Source: Methanobacteriota archaeon
Lineage (GTDB): Archaea; Thermoplasmatota; Poseidoniia; Poseidoniales; Poseidoniaceae
Assembly (NCBI GenBank): GCA_018623995.1
Contig: JAAZUV010000019.1
Span: forward strand, 1 to 14,927
Direction: 5' to 3'
DNA: 14,927 bases
The position numbers were made by a program, and so were the translations under genes. Below the pieces are notes generated by a model. The model was not told the DNA's origin and ran no database searches. It was given only the letters and a program-made list of their open reading frames with translations. Positions 7,582 through 13,598 of this stretch are shown here, one piece after another (positions within the stretch are counted from its first letter, which is position 1; the number at the start of each line of letters is the position of its first letter).

Positions 7582-10142
7582 GCACCGTTTTCGCCAACTT
7601 CCTGTGCCCTTGCTGCCAATTCAAGCAAGACTGGAAGAAGAACGAGTGCGAGAACGAGGGAGAAGAACACCGTCACTGCTGTAATGAGACCAAAGTCCTG
7701 GATGACTGGCATCGGTGACAACATGAGGACAAGGAATCCTGCAGCGGTCGTAGCTGCTGAAAGCATCAGAGCAACACCCGTTGTTTCGAGCGACGTTTTC
7801 AGTGCACTCCAATGATCTTCCTGCCGTTGCAATTCCCACTCAATGCGTCTCCACATGTGGATTGTATAATCGATACCGATACCGAGCGTCAATGCTGTCA
7901 CGAGGACAGTCAAAACATTCCACTTGATACCGAGGACAGCCATCGATCCAACCACCCAAAGTGCTGCCATGCCTACAGGCAAGAGAACGATGAAAGCGGG
8001 GAGAATTCGACGAGTAAGTACCAACAGCACCGCAAACGAAACGATGAGTGAAATCGCGGTCGACTTCAATTGAGATGAAGACAAACCATCGAGCACTTGT
8101 TGCAAAACAACTAGGTCGCCAGTGACGTGAATCACTGCGTAATCTTTGAGTGAGCTTCGCAATGTTCCGTCTTCATCGCTCGTGCCAATCATCGACTCAA
8201 ACTCGGAGATGACTCGCTTCGATTCCGTAGAGGTTGTTGCTTCAACACGGACTTCTGTTCGAAGATGAGCGATGTTTGTCCCATCAAGGTGAACAGTCGC
8301 ATTGACTCGGTCGCTCCAGGTCTTCCCAGACAATGGGTCTGCAATCGTGTAGTTGTTTTGCAAATCAGCAAAGACAAGGCCGAGATCGATGGTTGCATCT
8401 GGATCGTCCCATACGTCGTTGTACTCGACTTCCAAACCGTGAATTGCTCCAAACGATTCGTTGCGCATGACTGCATCTCTCAGCACTACATACGGCCCTT
8501 CATACGAAGGAGATGGGAATCGTTCATCGGTCCCAACAACGTCTTGGTTGTTCTTGAGGTTTGAATGCAAATTTCTCAGATTATCCAGCAAGGTAACATC
8601 ATCAGGAATAACACCCCCACCGACAGGTTCCATGAGAACGTAGACATACTTCCAACCAGCACTGTCGTAGTTTGAATTAATGTCATCACGAACCGACATG
8701 ATCTCCATGTCTTCGTTGACGAAATCGGACAGGTCAAAATCGGTTTCAAGTTGCATGGCGCCAATGACCGATGCTGCAGAAATGGCAATGGCTACGAGGA
8801 ACACGCCGACTTGCTGCTTTCGGTGAAGTTCAAGCAACGGCTGGGTTAGATTGGTCAACTTCAATGGCTTACGCAATTCAGTGGTTGCTTTTGCATTAAA
8901 GGTCACATGGAGAGCTCCAATGAGAAGTGTTGAGGTCAAGAATGCACATACGACCCCGAAAGCGAGTGCAATACCAAAGGTTGCGAGTGGTGGTAGAGGC
9001 GAGACAAGATTGGCAAGGAACGCAGCAACCGTTGTGATGACTGCGAGCGAAATGGGGATACTCAATTTTCCACAAGCTCGCATCCATGCTTCTGCAACAT
9101 CCTCGGTATTGTTTCGATGGTACGTGAACGAGCGCTGCAGGTGGATGGCGTAATCAATGCCCAAGCCAAGGACAAGTGGAGCAACGGCGACTTCGAGTGC
9201 CGTGAATCGAATGCCCAAGAGGTTGAGCGAACCATAGGTACACACCAAAGCCACATTCAAACTGATGACAGGGAACAGGACACCTTTGATGTTCCTGAAA
9301 GCGACAAACAAAAGGGCAATGACAACCAAGGTTGCAAAGAGAATCAACAATGCGAGATTGTCGAAGGTTCCTTGGTCAATGTCATAAGACATCAGGTCGA
9401 GAGATGCTACTGCATAATCAAGTTCGGATGCTTCGCTTACATCTGAAAATGCAAGTCGGATTTGATGTTGGATTTCTCGACGCTCATCCTCTGGTAGTTC
9501 AGGATCAATTTCGATCACCCACGCTGTTGAATCGGCAGCAGGAACTGCATCACCTTCTCCATTGGCGAGGTACGAACAGGTTTTGCTGATGTCCAGGTTC
9601 TTGTTGATGAGTGCTGAACCGACAAAGTTCACCGTACTTAGCAAAGCATCGTCTTGGTTAATGGAACATGTCGTATCTTCATCGACAACAGCATCGACAA
9701 GCGAAGGCCAGTCCTGATAATCTGAGAGCGTTGTCCCCGGAGATTGCTCATCGAGAGCGATTTGGATTATCCCTGGAGAGGTTGTCCATGAAACCACAGC
9801 GGTCAATGCAACGCGTTCATCCGATTGGAGAGCCACGAGATCAGCATCCATTTGTTTGAGTGAATCAATGCTGAGGACATTTCCACCGTTGTCATCTGTT
9901 ACATGGACAAACATCGGCCTCGATTCATCAGGGAAATAGGCGTGAATCTCTTCATGCGCTTTGTTTGACTCCGATTCAGGAGCAAAGTCGTTCAAATCCG
10001 TACGAAACTCAGGAGGCGACGTCAAGAGATGCGCACTCAGCACCACGGTTAGAAGGGCAGACACAACAAGAATAGGAACAGACAGACGCTTGAACAGACC
10101 TGCGTACTCCGCCATCAGGTCCTCATAGTTCGAGGTGTCCAT
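7578..10142 (-). CDS. RND/MMPL-family exporter (12-TM, HAE3-like)
   Basis: This integral membrane protein of 854 residues has the duplicated architecture of RND/MMPL transporters, which use an ion gradient to move lipids or other hydrophobic molecules out of the membrane. One helix (about 22-44) is followed by a large external loop (about 45-265), five helices (to about 455), helix 7 (about 485-505), a second external loop and the last five helices. The fourth helix of each half carries the signature GLGIDYAIH and GIGIDYTIH, with the presumed ion-relay Asp at 330 and 758. Both halves look intact. The open frame extends upstream to 10406, but that part runs antisense through rpoL and is not protein-like. 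The ATG at 10140-10142 directly before the cytoplasmic N-terminus and helix 1 is preferred. No SD is seen; a TATA-like element 27 nt upstream suggests a leaderless mRNA. Substrate unknown; no outer-membrane or periplasmic partner is nearby, as expected for HAE3-type archaeal members. Confidence 0.9.
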   Translation of the reverse strand: MDTSNYEDLMAEYAGLFKRLSVPILVVSALLTVVLSAHLLTSPPEFRTDLNDFAPESESNKAHEEIHAYFPDESRPMFVHVTDDNGGNVLSIDSLKQMDADLVALQSDERVALTAVVSWTTSPGIIQIALDEQSPGTTLSDYQDWPSLVDAVVDEDTTCSINQDDALLSTVNFVGSALINKNLDISKTCSYLANGEGDAVPAADSTAWVIEIDPELPEDERREIQHQIRLAFSDVSEASELDYAVASLDLMSYDIDQGTFDNLALLILFATLVVIALLFVAFRNIKGVLFPVISLNVALVCTYGSLNLLGIRFTALEVAVAPLVLGLGIDYAIHLQRSFTYHRNNTEDVAEAWMRACGKLSIPISLAVITTVAAFLANLVSPLPPLATFGIALAFGVVCAFLTSTLLIGALHVTFNAKATTELRKPLKLTNLTQPLLELHRKQQVGVFLVAIAISAASVIGAMQLETDFDLSDFVNEDMEIMSVRDDINSNYDSAGWKYVYVLMEPVGGGVIPDDVTLLDNLRNLHSNLKNNQDVVGTDERFPSPSYEGPYVVLRDAVMRNESFGAIHGLEVEYNDVWDDPDATIDLGLVFADLQNNYTIADPLSGKTWSDRVNATVHLDGTNIAHLRTEVRVEATTSTESKRVISEFESMIGTSDEDGTLRSSLKDYAVIHVTGDLVVLQQVLDGLSSSQLKSTAISLIVSFAVLLVLTRRILPAFIVLLPVGMAALWVVGSMAVLGIKWNVLTVLVTALTLGIGIDYTIHMWRRIEWELQRQEDHWSALKTSLETTGVALMLSAATTAAGFLVLMLSPMPVIQDFGLITAVTVFFSLVLALVLLPVLLELAARAQEVGENGA

Positions 10143-10164
10143 GCGCAATCCGAAGGGCAGAGGG

Positions 10165-10172
10165 TGTTTAAG
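10165..10172 (-). promoter_or_regulatory. Candidate TATA box for the RND/MMPL exporter
   Basis: The minus strand reads CTTAAACA centred about 27 nt upstream of the exporter ATG. That is the spacing expected between an archaeal TATA box and the start of a leaderless transcript. No SD lies before that ATG, which fits. The match to an archaeal TATA consensus is only moderate. Confidence 0.35.
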
Positions 10173-10185
10173 TGACAGGGTGAGA

Positions 10186-10256
10186 TGGTTGTTCGCGAAG
10201 TGAAAACCTGCTTTCTCGTGGACGGCAAGGTTCAATATGGGGTGGTTGGTCGCCAA
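10186..10256 (+). repeat. Imperfect 14-nt direct repeat in the exporter/rpoL divergent promoter region
   Basis: TGGTTGTTCGCGAA (10186-10199) and TGGTTGGTCGCCAA (10243-10256) match at 12 of 14 positions and lie 57 nt apart on the same strand. The first copy contains the perfect palindrome TTCGCGAA (10192-10199). The second sits between the candidate rpoL TATA element and the rpoL ATG. They could be binding sites for a regulator of one or both genes. This is inference from position; a chance resemblance is not excluded. Confidence 0.3.
10231..10240 (+). promoter_or_regulatory. Candidate TATA element for rpoL-truD
   Basis: TTCAATATGG lies about 26-35 nt upstream of the rpoL ATG at 10266. No SD precedes that ATG (the bases before it read GCGATAAC). 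A leaderless transcript beginning at or near the ATG is therefore plausible. The element is weak by sequence, so it is offered on position mainly. Confidence 0.3.
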
Positions 10257-10265
10257 AGCGATAAC

Positions 10266-10523
10266 ATGCCAGTCAAAGTCCTCATTCATGAGAAAAATGA
10301 ACTCCGACTTCGAATCACAGGAGAGTCTCACACAGCTCTTCAAATGCTTCGTGACCGCTTGAACAACCACAAGTCCGTCGAGTACGCCAACTACTTCCCT
10401 GGACACCCTGATTTGGATCCACCAGAATTCTACATTCGCACCACTGGAAAGGCAAAGCCTGATGCTGTTCTCAACGAAATCGTCAGCAGCTTGTCCAGCG
10501 AATTTGACAGTCTAACGCTATGA
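10266..10523 (+). CDS. rpoL: DNA-directed RNA polymerase subunit L (Rpb11 homologue)
   Basis: This gene encodes the 85-residue archaeal counterpart of eukaryotic Rpb11, which pairs with subunit D in the alpha-like assembly platform of RNA polymerase. The sequence follows the family throughout: VKVLIHEKNELRLRITGE at residues 3-20, SHTALQMLRDRL at 21-32 (conserved H-T-x-x-x-x-L-R core), the V-E-Y-A-x-Y strand at 38-43, GHPDLDPPEFYIRT at 46-59 and a C-terminal helix. Length is normal for archaeal RpoL. The open frame extends 27 codons upstream to 10185, but those residues have no counterpart in the family, so the ATG at 10266 is chosen. Its stop TGA (10521-10523) overlaps the SD of truD, making a tight two-gene unit. 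It is divergent from the exporter gene across 123 nt. Confidence 0.93.
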   Translation: MPVKVLIHEKNELRLRITGESHTALQMLRDRLNNHKSVEYANYFPGHPDLDPPEFYIRTTGKAKPDAVLNEIVSSLSSEFDSLTL

Positions 10524-10541
10524 GGTGGCTGCTATGCAGCC
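10522..10541 (+). promoter_or_regulatory. truD ribosome binding site and start-codon hairpin
   Basis: GAGGTG (10522-10527) is a good SD, 6 nt before ATG 10534, and begins inside the rpoL stop codon TGA. It decides for ATG 10534 over the in-frame GTG at 10525, which has no SD of its own. GGCTGC (10527-10532) and GCAGCC (10536-10541) form a perfect GC-rich 6-bp stem with a 3-nt loop TAT, so the start codon lies across the loop and the 3' arm. This could restrain initiation until ribosomes arriving from rpoL melt it; that is inference. Confidence 0.55.
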
Positions 10542-11934
10542 CAACGATTCGCTGGCAGAAGCCATCGGACTCATCGGCTATGCTGCAGATGGCCACGGCA
10601 TCGGCGGCGTACTCAAATCACGAGTCGCTGACTTCCGTGTCGATGAAATTGCAACAACCATTACCCTCAATCCAAAAGGTCGCTTTACGGTCGCCAAAAT
10701 CACTTTGACGAACTGGGAAACCAACCGTTTCTGTAACAACCTCGCCAAGAAACTTGGAATTTCTCGCAACCGAATCTTCTTCGCTGGAACAAAGGACAAG
10801 CGGGCAGTTACGTCCCAAATCTTTGTGATCGATGCACCGCAGTTCAAAGTCGCTGAAATTGAAATTCCCGATGTCGTCATCGAAGTATTGGGAAGAACTC
10901 ACCAAAAGATCGGGTTCGGCAACCATCGCGGCAATCGCTTCACAATCGTTGTTAGGGGCTGTGCTCATCCAGATGGAACGCCAATGACAGAAGAGGAAGC
11001 CCTCGAAGAAGTCGAGCAGCTCAAAAACAAAATGGAAGAAAAACTCGGAGCAGGACGATTTCCAAACTGGATTGGGCCGCAACGGTTCGGAAGTGGCAGA
11101 GCGGTGACGGCAGAAGTCGGCCGCTCCGTTGTTCAACATCAATGGGAAGAAGCCGTTCACACCTACATCAGCAAGGAGGGCGACCATGAATCGCCTGATG
11201 TCGCAGCCTTTCGTGAGCACATTCGAACAAATGGAATTACGCAAGAAGGTCTCGATTTAGCCCCAGATTGGTTGGGATATGAGCGTCGGATGACAGAGCA
11301 TCTCCTCAACAATCCTGAGGATCATATTGGGGCCTTTCGAAAGCTGCCAAACAACCTCCAATTGATGACCATCCATGCGCTTCAATCGGTTGTCTTCAAC
11401 CGAACACTGCGTAAGCGACTCGAACAAGGCATCAGCATCACAGTCCCAAAGGCAGGTGATTTGGTTGGACGTCTTGATGAAAAAGGCCAACTCTCAGCCA
11501 ACAACTGTGTTCTTGTTGAAGAGCGGACCGTTCCACGCATTGGACGAAATTGTCAACTTGGCCGTCTGTCTGTGACAGGCCCACTGCCTGGCCGTGACAT
11601 TCGCACATGCGAAGGGAAGCCCGGTGAACTTGAACAATCGATTCTCTCCGAAATGGGCCTCGCTGAGTTGAATTGGGAAATAGAAAACATTCCAAGACTG
11701 ACAACGACGGGAACACGTCGCTCACTTACAACATCCTTCGAAGAGTTCACTGTCGAAGCAGCACCGAAGGCATCAAGCGACACACTTGGAGAACAATGGA
11801 ATCAAGGCCCACTTGAGGGAAGCCGCTGGCATCCTGATGGAGCATGTTTGAAATTCCGGTTCACACTTTCAAGCGGATCGTATGCAACGATCTTGCTTCG
11901 CGAGTTTATGCGAACACCACTCAATCAACTGTGA
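10534..11934 (+). CDS. truD: tRNA pseudouridine(13) synthase TruD
   Basis: TruD converts U13 of certain tRNAs to pseudouridine; archaeal and eukaryotic (Pus7) relatives also act on position 35 of some tRNAs. The 466-residue product has the family landmarks: SRVADFRVDEI near the N-terminus, the catalytic-Asp motif FFAGTKDKRAVTSQ with the Asp at residue 88, GFGNHRGNRFTIVVRG after it, NWIGPQRFGSGR at 178-189, and the C-terminal GSYATILLREFMR. The part between about 185 and 350 corresponds to the inserted TRUD domain. Length is in the usual archaeal range. No cofactor or signal sequence is expected or seen. The start is fixed by the SD within the rpoL stop, implying translational coupling. The gene ends in a strong stem-loop and is convergent with aEF1B, leaving 10 nt between the two coding regions. 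Confidence 0.94.
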   Translation: MQPNDSLAEAIGLIGYAADGHGIGGVLKSRVADFRVDEIATTITLNPKGRFTVAKITLTNWETNRFCNNLAKKLGISRNRIFFAGTKDKRAVTSQIFVIDAPQFKVAEIEIPDVVIEVLGRTHQKIGFGNHRGNRFTIVVRGCAHPDGTPMTEEEALEEVEQLKNKMEEKLGAGRFPNWIGPQRFGSGRAVTAEVGRSVVQHQWEEAVHTYISKEGDHESPDVAAFREHIRTNGITQEGLDLAPDWLGYERRMTEHLLNNPEDHIGAFRKLPNNLQLMTIHALQSVVFNRTLRKRLEQGISITVPKAGDLVGRLDEKGQLSANNCVLVEERTVPRIGRNCQLGRLSVTGPLPGRDIRTCEGKPGELEQSILSEMGLAELNWEIENIPRLTTTGTRRSLTTSFEEFTVEAAPKASSDTLGEQWNQGPLEGSRWHPDGACLKFRFTLSSGSYATILLREFMRTPLNQL

Positions 11935-11941
11935 TTGAGTG
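11918..11941. terminator. Perfect 10-bp stem-loop at the truD/aEF1B convergent junction
   Basis: CACTCAATCA (11918-11927) and TGATTGAGTG (11932-11941) are exact reverse complements around the loop ACTG (11928-11931). The structure covers the last truD codons and its stop TGA, and ends four bases before the aEF1B stop. It can form in transcripts of either strand, so a shared 3'-end element (termination, processing or protection) is likely. No T-run follows on either strand, so it is not a classic bacterial-type intrinsic terminator. Archaeal termination usually depends on U-runs rather than hairpins, so a 3'-end processing or stability role is equally possible. Confidence 0.55.
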
Positions 11942-11944
11942 AAA

Positions 11945-12217
11945 TCAAAGAAGGCCCATCGAAATAACTTCGATTTCGCCAACGCCAGAAATTGCTGCCA
12001 TCTTTTCTTCGAAAGCATCAGCAAGTCCTTCACCGTCGTTCATAACGACGTGAACTTGAACGAATTTAAGACCAAAAGCAAGAGGCTTGACTTCGACGCT
12101 TTGAACATCGTAATTGTCATCGCCGAAGGTCGAGATTGTGGAAGAAATCATGTCTGTGTCAACTTCTTCAGCATCCGCATCTGGGTTTACTTTGTATGTC
12201 ATTGCTACCATGCCCAT
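11945..12217 (-). CDS. Archaeal elongation factor 1-beta (aEF1B)
   Basis: aEF1B is the guanine-nucleotide exchange factor that reloads aEF1A with GTP during translation elongation. The 90-residue length and the sequence fit the archaeal family, which corresponds to the catalytic domain of eukaryotic eEF1B. An opening strand (MVAMTYKVNPD, residues 3-13) precedes a helix region. The conserved segment VKPLAFGLKFVQVHVVM follows at 43-59, then an acidic turn, a helix, and the closing GVGEIEVISMGLL at 78-90. ATG 12215-12217 is preferred because GAGGTGA lies 4 nt upstream; the Met two codons later would be too far. This SD overlaps the stop codon of the zinc-ribbon gene, so the two are translationally coupled, a pairing I recall as common in archaea. 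It is convergent with truD. Confidence 0.92.
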   Translation of the reverse strand: MGMVAMTYKVNPDADAEEVDTDMISSTISTFGDDNYDVQSVEVKPLAFGLKFVQVHVVMNDGEGLADAFEEKMAAISGVGEIEVISMGLL

Positions 12218-12221
12218 GTTC

Positions 12222-12228
12222 TCACCTC
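12222..12228 (-). promoter_or_regulatory. aEF1B ribosome binding site overlapping the zinc-ribbon stop codon
   Basis: On the minus strand the zinc-ribbon gene ends CCC TGA and the same bases continue as TGAGGTGA, a near-full match to the archaeal anti-SD. It lies 4 nt before the aEF1B ATG. Ribosomes finishing the zinc ribbon therefore terminate on the next gene's SD. This decides the aEF1B start. Confidence 0.7.
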
Positions 12229-12394
12229 AGGGTCCAACAAATCCGCACGAAGAGCAGGTGTAAGATACGCCTTGGTCCCGGCATCGTGGACTTCGACCGA
12301 TTGGATTGCCGCAGTTTGGGCAAGGAAAGGTCGTCGAACCTGTTTCTGTTAGTGGTACGCCGGAGGATGTGCAATTTTTTGCTCGCTCTGTCAT
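12227..12394 (-). CDS. Small zinc-ribbon protein, HVO_2753-like
   Basis: The reading frame gives a 55-residue protein with Cys at 8, 25, 28, 38, 47 and 50. The core FPCPNCGNPIGRSPRC and the ending YTCSSCGFVGP match the small archaeal zinc-finger proteins typified by HVO_2753 of Haloferax, which carry four Cys knuckles binding two zinc ions. Here the first knuckle reads CTSSG, with Ser11 where a second Cys is expected. The third reads RSPRC, with Ser35 in the Cys position. At least one zinc site thus looks incomplete or uses other ligands. The ATG at 12392-12394 has GAGG 7 nt upstream. The gene is directly followed by, and coupled to, aEF1B. The role is unknown; the neighbours point to translation. 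It is too short for usual ORF length cut-offs, but composition and position leave little doubt. Confidence 0.88.
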   Translation of the reverse strand: MTERAKNCTSSGVPLTETGSTTFPCPNCGNPIGRSPRCRDQGVSYTCSSCGFVGP

Positions 12395-12433
12395 AGTGCT
12401 GCCTCAGTTGGTAGTTGCCCCATGACCTCCCCC
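12391..12433 (-). promoter_or_regulatory. Possible 10-codon leader ORF with strong SD before the zinc-ribbon gene
   Basis: The 42-nt gap after the OB-fold gene contains GGGGGAGGTC (12433-12424), the most purine-rich SD-like run in this cluster, immediately followed by an ATG at 12421-12423. That frame encodes only MGQLPTEAAL and ends with TGA (12391-12393). The TGA overlaps the zinc-ribbon ATG as ATGA in another frame. The SD-to-ATG distance is unusually short (1-2 nt), which argues against efficient use. It may be a coupling leader peptide or simply an upstream ribosome landing site for the zinc-ribbon gene. Confidence 0.3.
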
Positions 12434-12436
12434 TCT

Positions 12437-12739
12437 TTATGCTTGCGCGCATATCTTGAGGCGTGAGTGGATGCTCAAAGTGAGACAGAGTCGCTCGTCT
12501 GTCGTAAAACAATAGACGTTCTTCAACCGAATGGTCTGTCCTCGAATCACATCGATGGCAGAAGGACCCCAAACCTTCACTGTCACCCAGCCACTGTCGT
12601 CCTCGAGAACAATTTCCCTGAATGCAATCCATCTGTTTTTTGCAAATTTCATCGACAATGGGTAGCAGCGTGCTACCGTACCTTCGATTGTCGATACAAC
12701 TCGGTTTGGTTTGAGATCGTGAATGCAGGTCATGCTCAT
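12437..12739 (-). CDS. OB-fold nucleic-acid-binding protein (RPA/SOSS-B-like)
   Basis: This 100-residue protein is essentially one OB fold, residues about 14-96. It has the strand pattern of single-stranded DNA or RNA binders of the RPA/SOSS-B type: VSTIEGTVARC, then IAFREIVLEDDSGWVTVKVWG at 38-58 (the D-D-S-G-x-V-x-x-x-x-W signature), then IRGQTIRLKNVYCF at 65-78. There is no zinc knuckle or acidic C-terminal tail, and no membrane segment. A role in binding single-stranded nucleic acid follows from the fold; whether DNA or RNA is unknown. Its place between an rRNA methyltransferase and translation genes leans to RNA. ATG 12737-12739 is the first start and lacks an SD; Met3 is an alternative. 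It begins 33 nt after the methyltransferase stop, and an AT-rich element (TGATAAC near 12762-12768) could provide its own promoter. Confidence 0.82.
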   Translation of the reverse strand: MSMTCIHDLKPNRVVSTIEGTVARCYPLSMKFAKNRWIAFREIVLEDDSGWVTVKVWGPSAIDVIRGQTIRLKNVYCFTTDERLCLTLSIHSRLKICAQA

Positions 12740-12772
12740 GGTCTGAACATGAACATCAACCGTTATCAGAGT

Positions 12773-13510
12773 TTATTCAGATTTCTTTCGTCGCACCGTG
12801 AACTTGGTCGTTGTTGCAACAACATCATCAACAACGTCATCGCCGCCAAGGATTCGATCGACGGCCTTCTCGTAGCGTTCGAGAACAGAGGTAGAGGTTG
12901 CATTCCAAGGCGTATGATTTCGGCAAACAAGATACACCTCCGAGGATGAATTTCTCGATGCTTCGGGGGAGAACCGACGTACATAGGAAAAGTGAGGCTT
13001 GACGGCTTCGATCAACTCCTCGACGCCAACGCCTTGAAACAACTTCGTTACGAACCAACCACCACTGCAAAGCAATGGAAGAGCGAAGTCAAACACTTTG
13101 GCAACCAGTGTCATGGCAACAGCTTGGTCAACGTCCCATTTACCAGTGATGTGAGGCGAGATGTCCGAGATAACGGAGTTGACTTGACGATCTTCGAGTT
13201 CTTTGACGATTCGTTCCTGCGTAAGCGGGTCGGTAATGTCCCCAACCATGAGGTGTGCTCCGTCGACCGGCTGACACGGTTGAAGGTCAACACCGATGAC
13301 GATTCCTGCTTCACCCACCTCTTCGACAGCAACTTGCGCCCATCCACCAGGGTGACAACCGACATCAAGCACAACGTCACCATCACGCATCAACTCAAAT
13401 TTGGCTTGAATTTGCTTCAATTTGAAAGCAGAACGTGCCCGATATCCACTGGCTTTGGCTTGGCGACGCCATGAATCACGCTTGTGATTCTCAATCCAGT
13501 GGTCAGCCAT
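12773..13510 (-). CDS. rlmE: RlmE/FtsJ-family rRNA 2'-O-methyltransferase
   Basis: The 245-residue product is an FtsJ/RrmJ-type enzyme that uses S-adenosylmethionine to methylate a ribose 2'-OH, in the bacterial enzyme U2552 in the A-loop of 23S rRNA. The SAM-binding motif VVLDVGCHPGGW is at 46-57 and the acidic VIGVDLQP at 71-78. The catalytic K-D-K-E tetrad is complete: Lys30 (RSAFKLKQI), Asp116 (SDISPHITG), Lys156 (FVTKLFQG) and Glu191 (SSSEVYLV). The last 35-40 residues are acidic then basic (RRKKSE) and contain no recognisable TRAM domain, which some archaeal members carry. ATG 13508-13510 has AGGGGA about 7 nt upstream; in-frame alternatives are not needed. It heads the minus-strand cluster with the OB-fold, zinc-ribbon and aEF1B genes and is divergent from the thioredoxin-like gene. 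TTATG near 13547-13552 is a weak TATA candidate. Confidence 0.93.
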   Translation of the reverse strand: MADHWIENHKRDSWRRQAKASGYRARSAFKLKQIQAKFELMRDGDVVLDVGCHPGGWAQVAVEEVGEAGIVIGVDLQPCQPVDGAHLMVGDITDPLTQERIVKELEDRQVNSVISDISPHITGKWDVDQAVAMTLVAKVFDFALPLLCSGGWFVTKLFQGVGVEELIEAVKPHFSYVRRFSPEASRNSSSEVYLVCRNHTPWNATSTSVLERYEKAVDRILGGDDVVDDVVATTTKFTVRRKKSE

Positions 13511-13598
13511 GTGGATTCCCCTGTTTCAACTGCGAGTCCACGCAGACATAACACCTTCCGTGCAATCGTGGCAGAAACGATGAGATGAAGGAGGTCGA

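Noticed and set aside
10185..10265. 27-codon upstream extension of rpoL
   Set aside because: The RpoL family starts at the V-K-V-L strand. The extension covers the promoter region and has no counterpart in the family.
10143..10406. 88-codon upstream extension of the exporter reading frame
   Set aside because: It runs antisense to the well-conserved rpoL coding region and has no transporter-like sequence. The ATG at 10142 sits just before the first membrane helix with a TATA-like element at the right distance.
12222..12632. Minus-strand 136-codon frame across the OB-fold and zinc-ribbon genes
   Set aside because: It overlaps two better-supported genes in other frames and reads as low-quality Arg/Ser/His-rich sequence.
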